DNA from: Linnemannia hyalina
Lineage: Eukaryota; Mortierellomycota; Mortierellomycetes; Mortierellales; Mortierellaceae
Length of the DNA stretch: 64,000 nucleotides
Reading direction: 5' to 3'
Assembly (NCBI GenBank): GCA_019671135.1
Contig: JAHRHY010000014.1
Span: forward strand, 1,548,001-1,612,000
This document shows positions 1 through 10,272 of the stretch, one piece after another. The notes beneath the pieces were generated by a model, which saw only the letters and a list, made by a program, of their open reading frames with translations, did not search any database and was not told the origin of the DNA. The translations under genes were made by a program, and so were the position numbers. Positions within the stretch are counted from its first letter, which is position 1; every line of letters begins with the position of its first letter.

Positions 1-278
1 ACGAGGACGCGTTGACTCATTCCGTAGCTTCCTTGGTCTCCCTGGCTTCCATGGATCTCGAGGATGGCGATCCATATCTTTCCAATGTCGGCACTCGTCA
101 GGCATCGGAAGGATTTACTTCCACGGACCCTGGTTGCCCAAAGTCGCTCTTGATGGAGGACGACATGGCGGTGCATTTGCACGGACATAGGCCGATTACT
201 TTTCCATGTACCATGTGCGGTTTGATCTACCCACGACAGAACGAGCTCATCCAGCATCAGAAAGAGTGCCTGGGGTAG
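1..278 (+). CDS. C2H2-type zinc-finger protein, 3' end only
   Basis: The reading frame is already open at the left edge (codons from base 3) and stops at 276-278, so the N-terminus lies outside the window. The visible 91 residues end in one zinc finger, CTMCGLIYPRQNELIQH followed by QKEC. That is C-x2-C-x12-H-x3-C, a C2HC variant of the classical finger. The same terminal C2HC finger closes the paralogous genes at 8199 and 17605, so this is probably the last finger of a three-finger array. It is a likely nuclear DNA-binding protein. It lies on the same strand as four more family members downstream, which supports a tandem cluster. Promoter and upstream fingers cannot be seen. Confidence 0.75.
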   Translation, partial: EDALTHSVASLVSLASMDLEDGDPYLSNVGTRQASEGFTSTDPGCPKSLLMEDDMAVHLHGHRPITFPCTMCGLIYPRQNELIQHQKECLG

Positions 279-1209
279 GTAATGGCTCATGGAAGTTGAG
301 TCTTGCTGCCTGAGTTTCGTGAGATAGTTTTTATAATAATTTACAATACTTCATTAAAGAGAAAGTCACCATTATTGTTGCCATCGTTGCCTCTTGTTTT
401 ATTTTTATTTTTTGGTTGTTGCTCGGTTCAATGTGGTTTCGTCTTGGCCCTTCGGTTCTCCGTTTGTTTGTTTGTTCGTTAGGTTGTTTGGTCGTTCGTA
501 ACCGCCTTCTTGGCTGATTGCATTATGTTAGTTTTAGTGTCCATTCCAGGGAAGTTGTCACTTTTATCCACTCATTCGCCATGGTAAATACTGCGATGAA
601 TCTATTTTAAAAAGGTCCGTTGAAATCAATTGCTTTCACTGGCAATGCAATAAAAAAAAGGAAAGGGGTGACAGGAGAGACTAAAGGCTGGGTTCTCGAG
701 AGATATCTCACTGTGCATCAATGGCAAAGCACCTGTTTTCTCTGTCTAAAAGCAATGTTATCAGTAGAACATGGCGAATAACGACGTTTTTATTAGACTG
801 GCAGAGTAGTGTGATAATCGATTTTTAATTACTGATTTCATCACCAAAACAGAAGGGATTAGTTCTTCGCCATCTTTGACTCGATTTTTTCTCTTTATTC
901 TTTTTGAAGGGGCGGCGTGTAGTACTTTTTTTCCTATTCCATACTAAGGAACCCAGACATAAATAGGGGGGTCGCTTCCACTATTCTTCTCAATTTTTTA
1001 TCATACTCAAACATATCCATTCCATGCTCAATTGCTCCCCCTGCTTTGCTAAGCTGCTTCTCTGATTGCCTTTAAAACACACACCTCATGTACATCATTT
1101 CAACAACCTTCTACCTGAATCCTCCGTACCCTTCAGTCACTATCCTTTTCCACTCGTTACGCACCTCTTTCTTCTTTCCTGCATCCCGCTCAAACAGCTG
1201 AGGAGCAGC
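279..1209. other. Intergenic region with promoter of the next zinc-finger gene
   Basis: No coding sequence is supported here. The first part is AT-rich 3' sequence of the upstream gene. A TATA-like ATAAATA stands at 959-965, about 245 bp before the ATG at 1210, followed by a pyrimidine-rich leader. The same layout precedes the genes at 5542, 8199 and 17605. Confidence 0.5.
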
Positions 1210-3231
1210 ATGGCGGGTACAAGCTGGAACCACCCTCATGAATCCGTCAACGAACTAATGGCGTCTGCCGAAAGAGGGTCTGTCGACGCCCATCCTACCT
1301 TTGGCTCAATCATCCGTGGACCATCCATCATTCCGTCTGGTCCATTTATGCCCGATATAGCTCCCATAAGTTTTGTCTCTGAGCCTGCCTCTTTGATGTC
1401 CTTGTCTGCCGCTCTCTCTTTTCCATCCACGTCTTGCTCGGACCCTCCATCTTCGATCCCGTATTCCCTTGTATCCCACGTTATCGGAACGTTTGCGGAA
1501 GTCACAGGCCCTTTCTTTGCTTACCCTCGCGCTGGTCGCTGTGAGGTGTACTCTTTGACTACTGGCAACATGGACTGCTTTCGCAATCCCACTTCGTTCT
1601 TCAAGTGGGTGGGCTTTCGGAACTGCGACCTGCGGGTCGAATACGTTGACAGGAACTTCCAATTTCCTCCTACCCCGGCTGGAACGTGCGCGAGGGAGAT
1701 AATGGCGCTCCGCAAGACCCTCCTCGACGCCCTTTACACCAACTACTCTGACCGACACACCACCGTCTCGATCAACACAGCCCTCAATCATAACCAGTCC
1801 GAGATCAACAGGCACCTGTTCTCCTACGCTTTGACCCTCTCCATCGTTCACATCATTTACGATTTCCCTTTTCTGGAGCGCCACTTTCGCGATGGCAAGG
1901 AGGTTGATGTCAAAGTGGTCGTAACCATCGAGTTTTACCAGGCGCCTTGGAGAACAGGAACTAGGCGATGGAATATCGGGGGTTCCTTGGACCACATGAG
2001 CATGAATTGGCACAAGACCGATGTCAAGGTCCAACACAACTTTGAGGAGACCGAACCTATATCGGACAGTCACCCTGTGCAACCTCACGTCGACCCTGTC
2101 GCGTCCAGTCATGCCCCTCATCAACCAACCGCCTCGCCTGCTGCTGCTGCCATGAACCCCGACGCCCTGATGACCTACAACGCCCAGACCACTGCTATTA
2201 CCTCAGGTCCTCTCAACACTGCCAGCCAGGATTCTCAAGCGCTCTCCAGTCTTGTCTCTGGGTTTGACCTTAATGCTGACGATATCTCGATGACCCGCCG
2301 ATCTATGACCTCCATCAACAAAGTCAGTATCGACTTGTCTCAACGTACTCCTTCCGGCACCGACTCATTGTTGGAGTTGGGTTTGTCTGATAATATCGCC
2401 CCATCGTCCTCTCAAGGTCTTTTGGGTATGCAACAGGGATCTCCAGCGTCAAGTTCATTCCAAGAAGTTGCCCAGCCATCCTTCGTTAGCGACGGTTCTT
2501 CAGCTGCGGATATGTGGGTCTTGCCACCCCAGCCATCCGTCACTCGTGCCCATCCAATGATAGATGACTCTATCTCCAGTTCCGAAGTCGTCAGCAACAA
2601 CGGCGATTCACTCTGCGCGGTCGTCTCCAACTTTCAAGGTGGCGATGCGCCAGTTGTCAACCTCGATGCTCATCAGCCGACAACAAACCAAAGATCTGCG
2701 ATGCCAGCCTACTCCAGACCCGTAGGGATGACAAGCTCTGAACCCACAAGCACGGCCAACCCTCAGTTGGCAAGGACCATTAACTCAACGACAAGCACGG
2801 GCAATTCTCGACAGACAAGGAGTACCAACCCTCGATCCTCCACACTAACGAATCTCACACCAACGGGCGCCACACCAACGAGTGCCACCGAAAGCGCGAG
2901 GAGCTTTCCATGTCGGTACATCGTCTGCACTCACAAGCCGTTCGCTAGCAAGTGGAGCATGGAGGCTCACGCGAATACACACGATGGTCGTAAGTTTCGT
3001 TGTCCTGATTGTGAGCTAGACTTTGCTCGACAAGGCGATCGAAGTCGTCATAGACAAATCGAGCACCTGGGATATCTATATAGGTGCGACCATTGCCTGA
3101 CGGAGCGAACAAGAAAGCCCACCGATAGTCAATTGGATGGATGCGATAGTAACGGGCGTAAGCATCGCTATCAACGACATTCCCTTTCTTCCATTCCTAC
3201 CTCTGTTTCTGTTACCTGTGATGCTCCTTGA
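1210..3231 (+). CDS. C2H2 zinc-finger protein (673 aa)
   Basis: Intronless. The frame is open upstream, but 1210 is the first ATG and follows a TATA plus CT-rich leader. Residues about 70-260 form a domain shared with the gene at 5542: VTGPF near the start, later a DFPF/DIPF block, then EFYQAPW (EHYRSPW in the paralog). A long Ser/Thr/Pro-rich linker (about 270-560) follows, then a C-terminal finger region. Finger 1 is C-x4-C-x13-H-x3-H, finger 2 (CPDCELDFARQGDRSRH..) is canonical C-x2-C-x12-H-x4-H, and the third starts CDHC but lacks well-placed histidines and looks degenerate. It is probably a sequence-specific transcription factor. The N-terminal domain is not recognised; a ligand or dimerisation role would be inference. 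Confidence 0.8.
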   Translation: MAGTSWNHPHESVNELMASAERGSVDAHPTFGSIIRGPSIIPSGPFMPDIAPISFVSEPASLMSLSAALSFPSTSCSDPPSSIPYSLVSHVIGTFAEVTGPFFAYPRAGRCEVYSLTTGNMDCFRNPTSFFKWVGFRNCDLRVEYVDRNFQFPPTPAGTCAREIMALRKTLLDALYTNYSDRHTTVSINTALNHNQSEINRHLFSYALTLSIVHIIYDFPFLERHFRDGKEVDVKVVVTIEFYQAPWRTGTRRWNIGGSLDHMSMNWHKTDVKVQHNFEETEPISDSHPVQPHVDPVASSHAPHQPTASPAAAAMNPDALMTYNAQTTAITSGPLNTASQDSQALSSLVSGFDLNADDISMTRRSMTSINKVSIDLSQRTPSGTDSLLELGLSDNIAPSSSQGLLGMQQGSPASSSFQEVAQPSFVSDGSSAADMWVLPPQPSVTRAHPMIDDSISSSEVVSNNGDSLCAVVSNFQGGDAPVVNLDAHQPTTNQRSAMPAYSRPVGMTSSEPTSTANPQLARTINSTTSTGNSRQTRSTNPRSSTLTNLTPTGATPTSATESARSFPCRYIVCTHKPFASKWSMEAHANTHDGRKFRCPDCELDFARQGDRSRHRQIEHLGYLYRCDHCLTERTRKPTDSQLDGCDSNGRKHRYQRHSLSSIPTSVSVTCDAP

Positions 3232-5541
3232 CCACAGCACAGAAACAGTTTCAATTTTTTTTGTACCATGTTCAACCCATATACTTCTTTCATAGTCATA
3301 TTCATAGCCTTAGCGGCACATAAATATCAATAACCATTAGTAAAGGAAAAGAGGGGACGATATATATGTCAATGCCACAATGCCTTGTTCCTCTTGTCCT
3401 TCTTTTCAATGGCAAGGCCAAAGAACTGTTCTTTGTATTTGTTCCTTCCCTCTCCGAATTCTCAAAAAATTGTGAGTCAGATACCCCTTATGCGATTCCC
3501 GAAGCTTGGCCAGCGAAAACAGAGAAGTGGAAAGGAGACAAAACGTGCGAAAACGATGAGAGTTATGAAGGGAGAGACGTTCATTCTTTTCTTTCTTTCT
3601 CTCTTTCTTCGTTCTTCTTTTCCTCCCCTTCCATTTTTCCTCACTCCATCACATGCAAGTCATCTGTTCCCGCAGCTCTCTGGTTGCTGCCATCATCTTC
3701 TTTCGTTCTCATTACGTCTCCCACTCAGTCATTATGTCTCGCATTCTGCCACTCTTGCAATTTTTCTTTTTTGTCCGTTCATCTCGCTACCACTTACTAA
3801 ACTGACACTTTACCTCCTATATTAGTGCGAAACAGGACCAACCACCACGCGTGTGTCTCGCGTTCCTGAGAAGATCACTCACCGGGAATTTCAGTTACTC
3901 ATGACAGGAAACGATCAATTGATAGCTGTCCTATTTTCTTATTTTTTTGGCAGCAAGTTGCCTTTTGTTTCAACGGACCAGGATGCAACCAAGGAAAGTT
4001 CGCACACAATAAGTCAACCTTTAAGGACTAGCAGGATACAGAAGGACATGGATTCATTTTGACCACTCAGGAGGCTTGTTCCGCAGTGGTGTTTATCATT
4101 GTTAGTGTTTTGTGCTGTGATTGCCATGCTCGAAGAGCAAAACGGAGTACTTGCAGTGCACGGTATGAAGGTGTGGCGATAGCATTCTTGTCTAGTTTTC
4201 TTTGCAATACCGATTGCAGTGATAAGCGCAGGAGAGCAGACGACAGCAAAAACGTGGACAAGCACAAGAAAAGAACCATGGCGGTGGTAGGCATAGAAGC
4301 AGTGATAGACATAGGAACAATGGCAGCAAGAATAGCCTCTTACACTTCCACAACACCTCAGACGCTTGGACGACTCATCTCCGCGGAAAAGACCAACTAT
4401 ATTGAAATGAACTGTCCAGGAAATGGAGCAACTGTCGACGCTGACCTTGCAGGAGCGCACTTTGCTCAGGACGAATCAATTCCAGGAATTAGAGCAGCAG
4501 GACATGTTCAACCAAGAACCAGGAAGAAAGTATGCCGGACATTCACATGCCAGCAGCTTGGAGACTTGTTCTCTGTGATGAGGATAGGATAAAAAATGTT
4601 GCCGATGGATTATTGCTCGGCGGAGGAGTGCAGAGCCCTGTTTTGGTCATTTTGATATTTGAAGGGCGAGCAAAGCAAACAACATTCAAATAAACATCAA
4701 AAAGAGCTACATTGATACCACCCTTCATCTTGATGATGACATTGCAATACATACAAGTACCGAGTACGGGCATACCTTTGTTGGCGTTGGATAAACAAAT
4801 GAGCTGCAGCAAGCATGTTTTGAATGGTATCAAACATTTGTTGTGATATCATGTTCCTTTTGTTCTCGTCTGTCTGGTTGTGTTTTTGTTTTGGACTTTC
4901 GGTCAAAACTTAAAGTCAGCCTCATCGCAGCTTAATAAAACATTCGTAAGGAACCAAGATGAAAACAGAAGAGACAGTTGATAAGATAGAAAGGTTCTTT
5001 TTACCCAATTTGAAAAGGACGCAAAAGTGGCAAAGACAGTGCCCGTGTCAGGAGGAAAAAAGAGTAGGAGAGTGGAAAAAATGATATAGAGAAAGGAAAG
5101 TCGACAGACCCCAGGCCCTTTTCTCGCCAGTCTACGTCTTGGCAAGGTAACCGCCTCAACCTGAAGTGGAGGAGGGCTTTGTCTGTATGCTCCTTTGGAG
5201 AAGGAAGGTCCCGCGAAGGATGAACAGAAAGGACATTAATGGAAAAACATCCTCTTCTCGACCAATGAGAACCCGACTTTTTTTGTGCCAGATTCGCCAT
5301 CCTTTTCACCATATAATGCTGCTGTCCATCGTTATTCTCTTACTCTTTTTACCCACCTTTTAAATCTTCATCATACCTCCCCTTCTATACCTTGTCTCTA
5401 TTTCCTCCACTTCCTTATCCCTGCCTCCTTTCAGTTACAAGCAGCCCATTCTCTCGACACAACAGTGTTAACACACTTCCACTCGCGACACAACACTTTC
5501 CTCTCTCCTTCCTCCTCCCCATCAGAGCAGAGGCGCAACAA
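3232..5541. other. Intergenic region, 2.3 kb, with promoter
   Basis: Several short open frames on both strands show no recognisable domain and are biased by CT-rich or AT-rich sequence; none is supported. A TATAAT at 5312-5317, about 230 bp before the ATG at 5542, with a CT-rich leader, is the likely promoter of the next zinc-finger gene. Confidence 0.5.
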
Positions 5542-7044
5542 ATGTTCCGTCAACCTCGTAAACGGATCCAAGGCGCCTCCGACGACGACTTCTGTAAGGA
5601 AGGAGTGAGTTCCACTTTCACCACCTTCACATCTAGCGAGTTTTTGGACGATACCCCCACCACAGCCTTCGGTTCACCCTCAACCGCCTTCACCAAGGGC
5701 TTTGTCTGTGTCACTGGACCCTTCTCCATCGGTGACCACCTTGGCCACCAAAACCAGACCTTCCTTTTGACCTCCGGGAACCTTGCCTGCGACCGCTCAC
5801 CCGGGGACCCATCCAAGTGGCACGGGCGCCAACTAGGAACCTCAGAGCGACTCGTTCTCCAGGCGGACGACCAACGGCTCTACCACCAAGACCGCCTCAG
5901 CCGCTTCGACCCCGACACCATGCGCCTGATCAGATTGAGCCAGCATATTGAGTACTACCTCAACGGACCGCACAGTCTCTACTATCACGACAACCACACC
6001 ATCGAGACCCTCGTCGCCATGCTCAAAATTCTCCATGTAGACGACGGTCTGCACAAGCATCTTGAACGGATTCCTGAATCAGTGGCTCTCGTCCGTTGCG
6101 ATATCCCGTTCTACAATCCTCTCAAGCCCGAGAGAAAGGAAATTATCGAACAGGTAGTCGTCGAACACTATCGATCGCCCTGGACGAAGAAATGGGCTTG
6201 TCGTGTCCGGGTCGCACAGGTGCAGAATCCTCATCTTTGGTTCTTGTCTCTTGCCAATGGAGCTGAGAACTCGGACGAGTCCTTCTTTGATGGCTACATC
6301 TCCATCAATCACGAGACCCAGACTTTCCAGGCCACAACAGCCCCCATCGTTGCCGCTGTGACTTCAGTCGCTGCGGACCTCCCTCCTGGCTTTGGTGCCT
6401 CGACGGATGTCGATATCCAGCCTACCGTCACCCCCGCCTTCCTCTCTGCTTTGCCTAGTACGTCCTTTTGCCCTCCTGGAGTTTCCGAGTTTGTCTCACT
6501 GGCTCAACCCCACCTGTCGGTTACCACCCAAGTATCACTCGACACCTCTGACCCCAGTCTCGGGACCACCGACCTCGACACCACTCAACACCATGGTGGT
6601 ATCGTTTCGCCCGACGACAACGACAATACCTTTGGTCAACCCTTCACCACGACCAAGGTCAGGGGCAAGGCAATCAAGTCATTTTCGTGTCCTTATCCTG
6701 GCTGTTTCTTGTCATTCACCAAGAAGGGCAACCAGAAAACCCACACGATAAAGCACTACGAAAAGTTTCATTGTCCTTCCTGCCAATGCGCTTTCAGTCA
6801 AAAAACCGACCTCGACAGACACGACCAAAAAGTCCATCTGGGGTGGCGATGGAAGTGCAACCACTGCTCGCGGTCGTTTACACGGGAGTCGGTAGCAGGA
6901 AATCATACTCGTTGTCACGCGAATGGACAACCGCCAGCTGTCGAAAAAGTGACACTCCCCCCTGAGGTATGCCGCCAATGCCGACCACCAGAAGACCACC
7001 AGTCACGCCCAAAACGCCAGCGCCAGCAATGCAAGCAACATTAA
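5542..7044 (+). CDS. C2H2 zinc-finger protein (500 aa), three intact fingers
   Basis: Intronless. The start at 5542 (MFRQPRKR) is the first good ATG after the leader; the frame runs open about 50 codons further up without an ATG. Residues about 50-260 hold the family's N-terminal domain (FVCVTGPF.., DIPFYNP.., VEHYRSPWTKKW), the closest match to the gene at 1210. A Ser/Thr/Pro-rich linker follows. The C-terminal array begins near residue 380: C-x4-C-x12-H-x3-H, then C-x2-C-x12-H-x4-H, then C-x2-C-x12-H-x3-H. All zinc ligands are present, so this is the best-preserved array of the cluster. The basic Gln/Arg-rich tail could add DNA contacts or nuclear import. A polyadenylation-like AATAAA lies near 7146. 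Role: probable transcription factor, targets unknown. Confidence 0.85.
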   Translation: MFRQPRKRIQGASDDDFCKEGVSSTFTTFTSSEFLDDTPTTAFGSPSTAFTKGFVCVTGPFSIGDHLGHQNQTFLLTSGNLACDRSPGDPSKWHGRQLGTSERLVLQADDQRLYHQDRLSRFDPDTMRLIRLSQHIEYYLNGPHSLYYHDNHTIETLVAMLKILHVDDGLHKHLERIPESVALVRCDIPFYNPLKPERKEIIEQVVVEHYRSPWTKKWACRVRVAQVQNPHLWFLSLANGAENSDESFFDGYISINHETQTFQATTAPIVAAVTSVAADLPPGFGASTDVDIQPTVTPAFLSALPSTSFCPPGVSEFVSLAQPHLSVTTQVSLDTSDPSLGTTDLDTTQHHGGIVSPDDNDNTFGQPFTTTKVRGKAIKSFSCPYPGCFLSFTKKGNQKTHTIKHYEKFHCPSCQCAFSQKTDLDRHDQKVHLGWRWKCNHCSRSFTRESVAGNHTRCHANGQPPAVEKVTLPPEVCRQCRPPEDHQSRPKRQRQQCKQH

Positions 7045-8198
7045 TGACCAACAACAATAACGCCAGCGACGACTATACACCTCTGCTCATGTATTTATGT
7101 ATTTATGTATCTATGACCACCCATAACAACCACAACAACCTCAATGAATAAAAAGAAACGTATAAAAAGAAAAACAAAAATCGCCATGCTATATCTCCGT
7201 CCCTTCTCCGTTCGTCCCTTCCTTTCTCTCACTTTTCTTTATTTTTTGTGTGATGCTCCGCTCTTGTTCTTTTTTGTCCCCCTCTTCTCTCACCATTTCC
7301 CTACTTGTCAGACTGTGTGAATTGTTTGTGTCACTTACCCTCCTCTCCCTCTCTCTCTCCCTCGGGGACGTCATTGTCAGCTGTTTTATTTCGCAAGTTC
7401 CATCCGTCCCCATCGAAAATGGCAGGCTAGGAGGGCCCAACGCCCAATGCTCCAATGCTTACTCCCTGTACTCTTGAGGGAGTCATCATTCTCTTCGTGA
7501 ACCTCCCCTCACCCTTCCTGTTCACTTTCTGCCTCTCTCACTCCCATCCTCTTCTTATCTCTCCTTAGTGGCCAACAACACAAGCAACAATAATGCGGCA
7601 AGAAGCAACAACAAAAATATACATTTAAATGCCATTCCCCCATCTCATCTTCCATCCATGCTCTTACGCCCTCTTACTTGTTTTGTTTTATTCAGTTCTC
7701 TTTTTCCTTTTCCTTTCCCTTTTTCCTTTTTCACTTCTTTCTTTCTTTTTCTCTTCACCCCTCCACCTTCCTTCCTACTTCACTCCACCTTCCGTACCCC
7801 TCGCCTTCCTTTCTCTCGTCCTACCCCCACTTTTTCACTTTTCTCTTCTCTCTCCTCCCTTTCCATCTTTTACCTTTCTCTTCTATCCTTTTCCTTGACC
7901 ACTCCTTCTCCTCCTTCACGTCCTTTGATATCCTTCTACTTACCACTCAGTCTTTCACCGCTATCACCCACCCCCTATATTTGCTTCTGTAGGATCTTTT
8001 TTCACCTCTTCCCTCACACTCATGAACCGTGCTGTCCCTTCCTTCAACCCTATTCCTCTTTTAACACCCCTTCACCCTCCGTCCCTCACACTATGATTCT
8101 TGTTTCCTCACTTGGGATAATTCGCTGACAGAACATCATCCAACCACCTACGACTCCTTTTTTATATTATTTTCAGGACACGCACACATACGACAGCC
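7045..8198. other. Intergenic region with a long polypyrimidine tract and promoter
   Basis: The + strand is almost pure C/T from about 7680 to 7970. This creates long open frames of Phe/Leu/Ser/Pro that I do not accept as genes. A TATATTT at about 7976-7982, some 220 bp before the ATG at 8199, is the probable TATA box of the next gene. Confidence 0.5.
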
Positions 8199-9572
8199 AT
8201 GTCCAGGTACGCTGCCAGCCAAGCACCGAGACTCCAGTCTGGCCCCGGAGTCGGCATCGACACACTCTCCTCCAGCGTCGCAACCTTCTACCATGACGCG
8301 CTTCCATGGTCTCCTCAGTTCCTATCCCTTCAGGAGGCCTTACAGGTCGTGTGTCTGAACCATGCCCGCGGCAAGGTGTCTGATGCCGATCTCCCTCAGA
8401 ACTACCGTGGCCCGTCCTTCACACCCGTCAAGTCCACCGAGGCTCGCTTTTGCTGTATTACCGGGGTCGCCTTTCAGGACGAAGGAAACGGTCCTGAGAC
8501 ATATGGCTATGTTGTCGAAAAGGGTGACCTCAGCTATGTCCTGCAGCCCGAGCCGACCGACACTAACCCGCCCGTTGATAGGCCCAAGGCAATCAAGACA
8601 TACGAAGTTTGCGTTAAGGCTAACTCCAAAACGCAGTACCTCGTTCGTCCGAATGACCTTCCTTCCCCTGAAGACTGCCCAAAGTCCTGCCGAGAGCTGT
8701 ATGGGAGAGCTGTCGGCTCCGTCTACGGCAAGCAGACGCCTGTGCCTCTGATCACCCAGTCTCCCTTGCCGCAGCCCCCTACTGCCAGCACCATCTTGCA
8801 TGGTGACGAGTTTTGTAGGCCTCTGGACAACACCATTACCACGGTTTCCTGCAGGGTACCCCGCTTTATTGGTTTGGACTTTGGCGTCAAGCAGATCCAA
8901 GACTTTGTCGTTGTCGAGTTTTCCTTGATTTCGGGCGAGTGGCAAGAGGACGACCGTCATTACAGCATCCCTGTCTCTGTCGACGATCAATGCTACCCCC
9001 TCAATGTCGCCCATCTGTCGTACACTATCTTCAGTCTGCGTGGAAGCGTCCTCTCCAGTTACTGGGCCAGCGGCATTGCAAGCAATGTTCCTGGAGAGCC
9101 TGCCTCTCTGTCCTGCAAGAACGACGACAGCCATGCTCCTGCTCTACACAAGGACCTTTCCCGTCTTCCGACATCCGACAAAAAGCGACCAAGGACGGAT
9201 GTGCAACAGGCCCAGCGCAGGAAGAAGGATCCCCAAGAAACGACCCCTCCTTCGACCAAGAACCGCAAAGTGTTGCCTAGAGACTTGAACCCCTCCCCAC
9301 CTCCGTCGGCGGGGATCAATTGCGACCTGTGCCACAAGGCCTTTGCAAGTCGCAAGAGCCTGAATGCCCATATGCCGAGCCACGACGAGAACCGCCCATC
9401 CTTTGCGTGCGATGCCTGTGACAAGACGTTCACCAGACCAAGTGATATGGATCGACACAAAGTGTCGAGCCACAACAACATGAAATGTCCCTGCGAGCAC
9501 TGTGGCCGTTTGTTGTCCAGAGCTGACGGCCTCCTCAGTCACCAAAGAACCTGCCGTAGCAAACCCCAGTAG
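8199..9572 (+). CDS. C2H2 zinc-finger protein (457 aa)
   Basis: Intronless, start ATG at 8199 (MSRYAASQAP). The N-terminal half (residues about 80-290) is a diverged version of the family domain: FCCITGVAF stands where the paralogs have VTGPF, and VVVEFSLISGEW where they have EFYQAPW. A basic linker with KKRPR and RRKK is a possible nuclear localisation signal. The C-terminus carries three fingers: CDLCHKAFASRKSLNAH-MPS-H, CDACDKTFTRPSDMDRH-KVSS-H and CEHCGRLLSRADGLLSH-QRT-C. The last is C2HC, as in the genes at 1 and 17605. AATAAA stands at about 9669. Probable nuclear transcription factor, targets unknown. Confidence 0.85.
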   Translation: MSRYAASQAPRLQSGPGVGIDTLSSSVATFYHDALPWSPQFLSLQEALQVVCLNHARGKVSDADLPQNYRGPSFTPVKSTEARFCCITGVAFQDEGNGPETYGYVVEKGDLSYVLQPEPTDTNPPVDRPKAIKTYEVCVKANSKTQYLVRPNDLPSPEDCPKSCRELYGRAVGSVYGKQTPVPLITQSPLPQPPTASTILHGDEFCRPLDNTITTVSCRVPRFIGLDFGVKQIQDFVVVEFSLISGEWQEDDRHYSIPVSVDDQCYPLNVAHLSYTIFSLRGSVLSSYWASGIASNVPGEPASLSCKNDDSHAPALHKDLSRLPTSDKKRPRTDVQQAQRRKKDPQETTPPSTKNRKVLPRDLNPSPPPSAGINCDLCHKAFASRKSLNAHMPSHDENRPSFACDACDKTFTRPSDMDRHKVSSHNNMKCPCEHCGRLLSRADGLLSHQRTCRSKPQ

Positions 9573-10272
9573 ACTTTTTTTGATAATCTTTTTTAATATA
9601 CTCATCTTGTTCATGATACCTTCACCCGCTTGCTTTGTTATGATTTCTCGTGTGGATACTGTTCTTTGAATAAACGGACTTTTTATCCCATCCGATATTG
9701 GCTTGCGCCTGTTTTCTTGTGATGAAATGGCTGTACTTGACCATTGTCGTTTGCCATCCTTCTTCGTTGCCTTGTCTGTTATTTTCTCTGTTCTCTCTCT
9801 CTCTCTCTCTCTCTCCCTACTACATGTGACATTTGTCGCTCTATCTGCGTGTACATGGCCATCTTCTTGTCCATAAATGCTGCAAAACCATTGGTGATTG
9901 AGCGCAATGCAATATCATTTACGGCGAGTATTTGGGCAAGTTTTTTTTTTTTTTTTTTAATTTTCCTCTTTTTTTCCTTCAACCCTTCAACCAACCCACC
10001 ATCCTGCCAGCTCACACAAACACTCACAAACTCTCACACTCTCACACAGACATACCTCGTATCCAAGACAGATCACATACTTTTCTTTAATTGATAAACG
10101 GAAAAGATAACAAAAACATAAAAAAACAACACGGACCAGCAACCAACCAAACCTATCAAGAGCAGCTACCCTCCACCAGTACCAACAACATACACTCCCC
10201 AGACAACACAACAACAGCTAAGCTACCCAATCACCACCAACACAACAACCCCCCTTCTCCTTCTCAAACATC
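9573..10272. other. Intergenic region with short microsatellites
   Basis: No gene supported. A (CT)n tract lies at about 9794-9817 and a poly-T run at about 9941-9958. The A/C-rich stretch 10010-10270 is the leader of the next gene; no clear TATA box is seen there, unlike its siblings. Confidence 0.4.

Noticed and set aside
7568..8128. 186-aa open frame rich in Phe, Leu, Ser and Pro
   Set aside because: Product of an almost pure C/T tract; other frames of the same strand are open too; no domain.
8340..9134. 264-aa minus-strand ORF
   Set aside because: Shadow of the zinc-finger gene at 8199.
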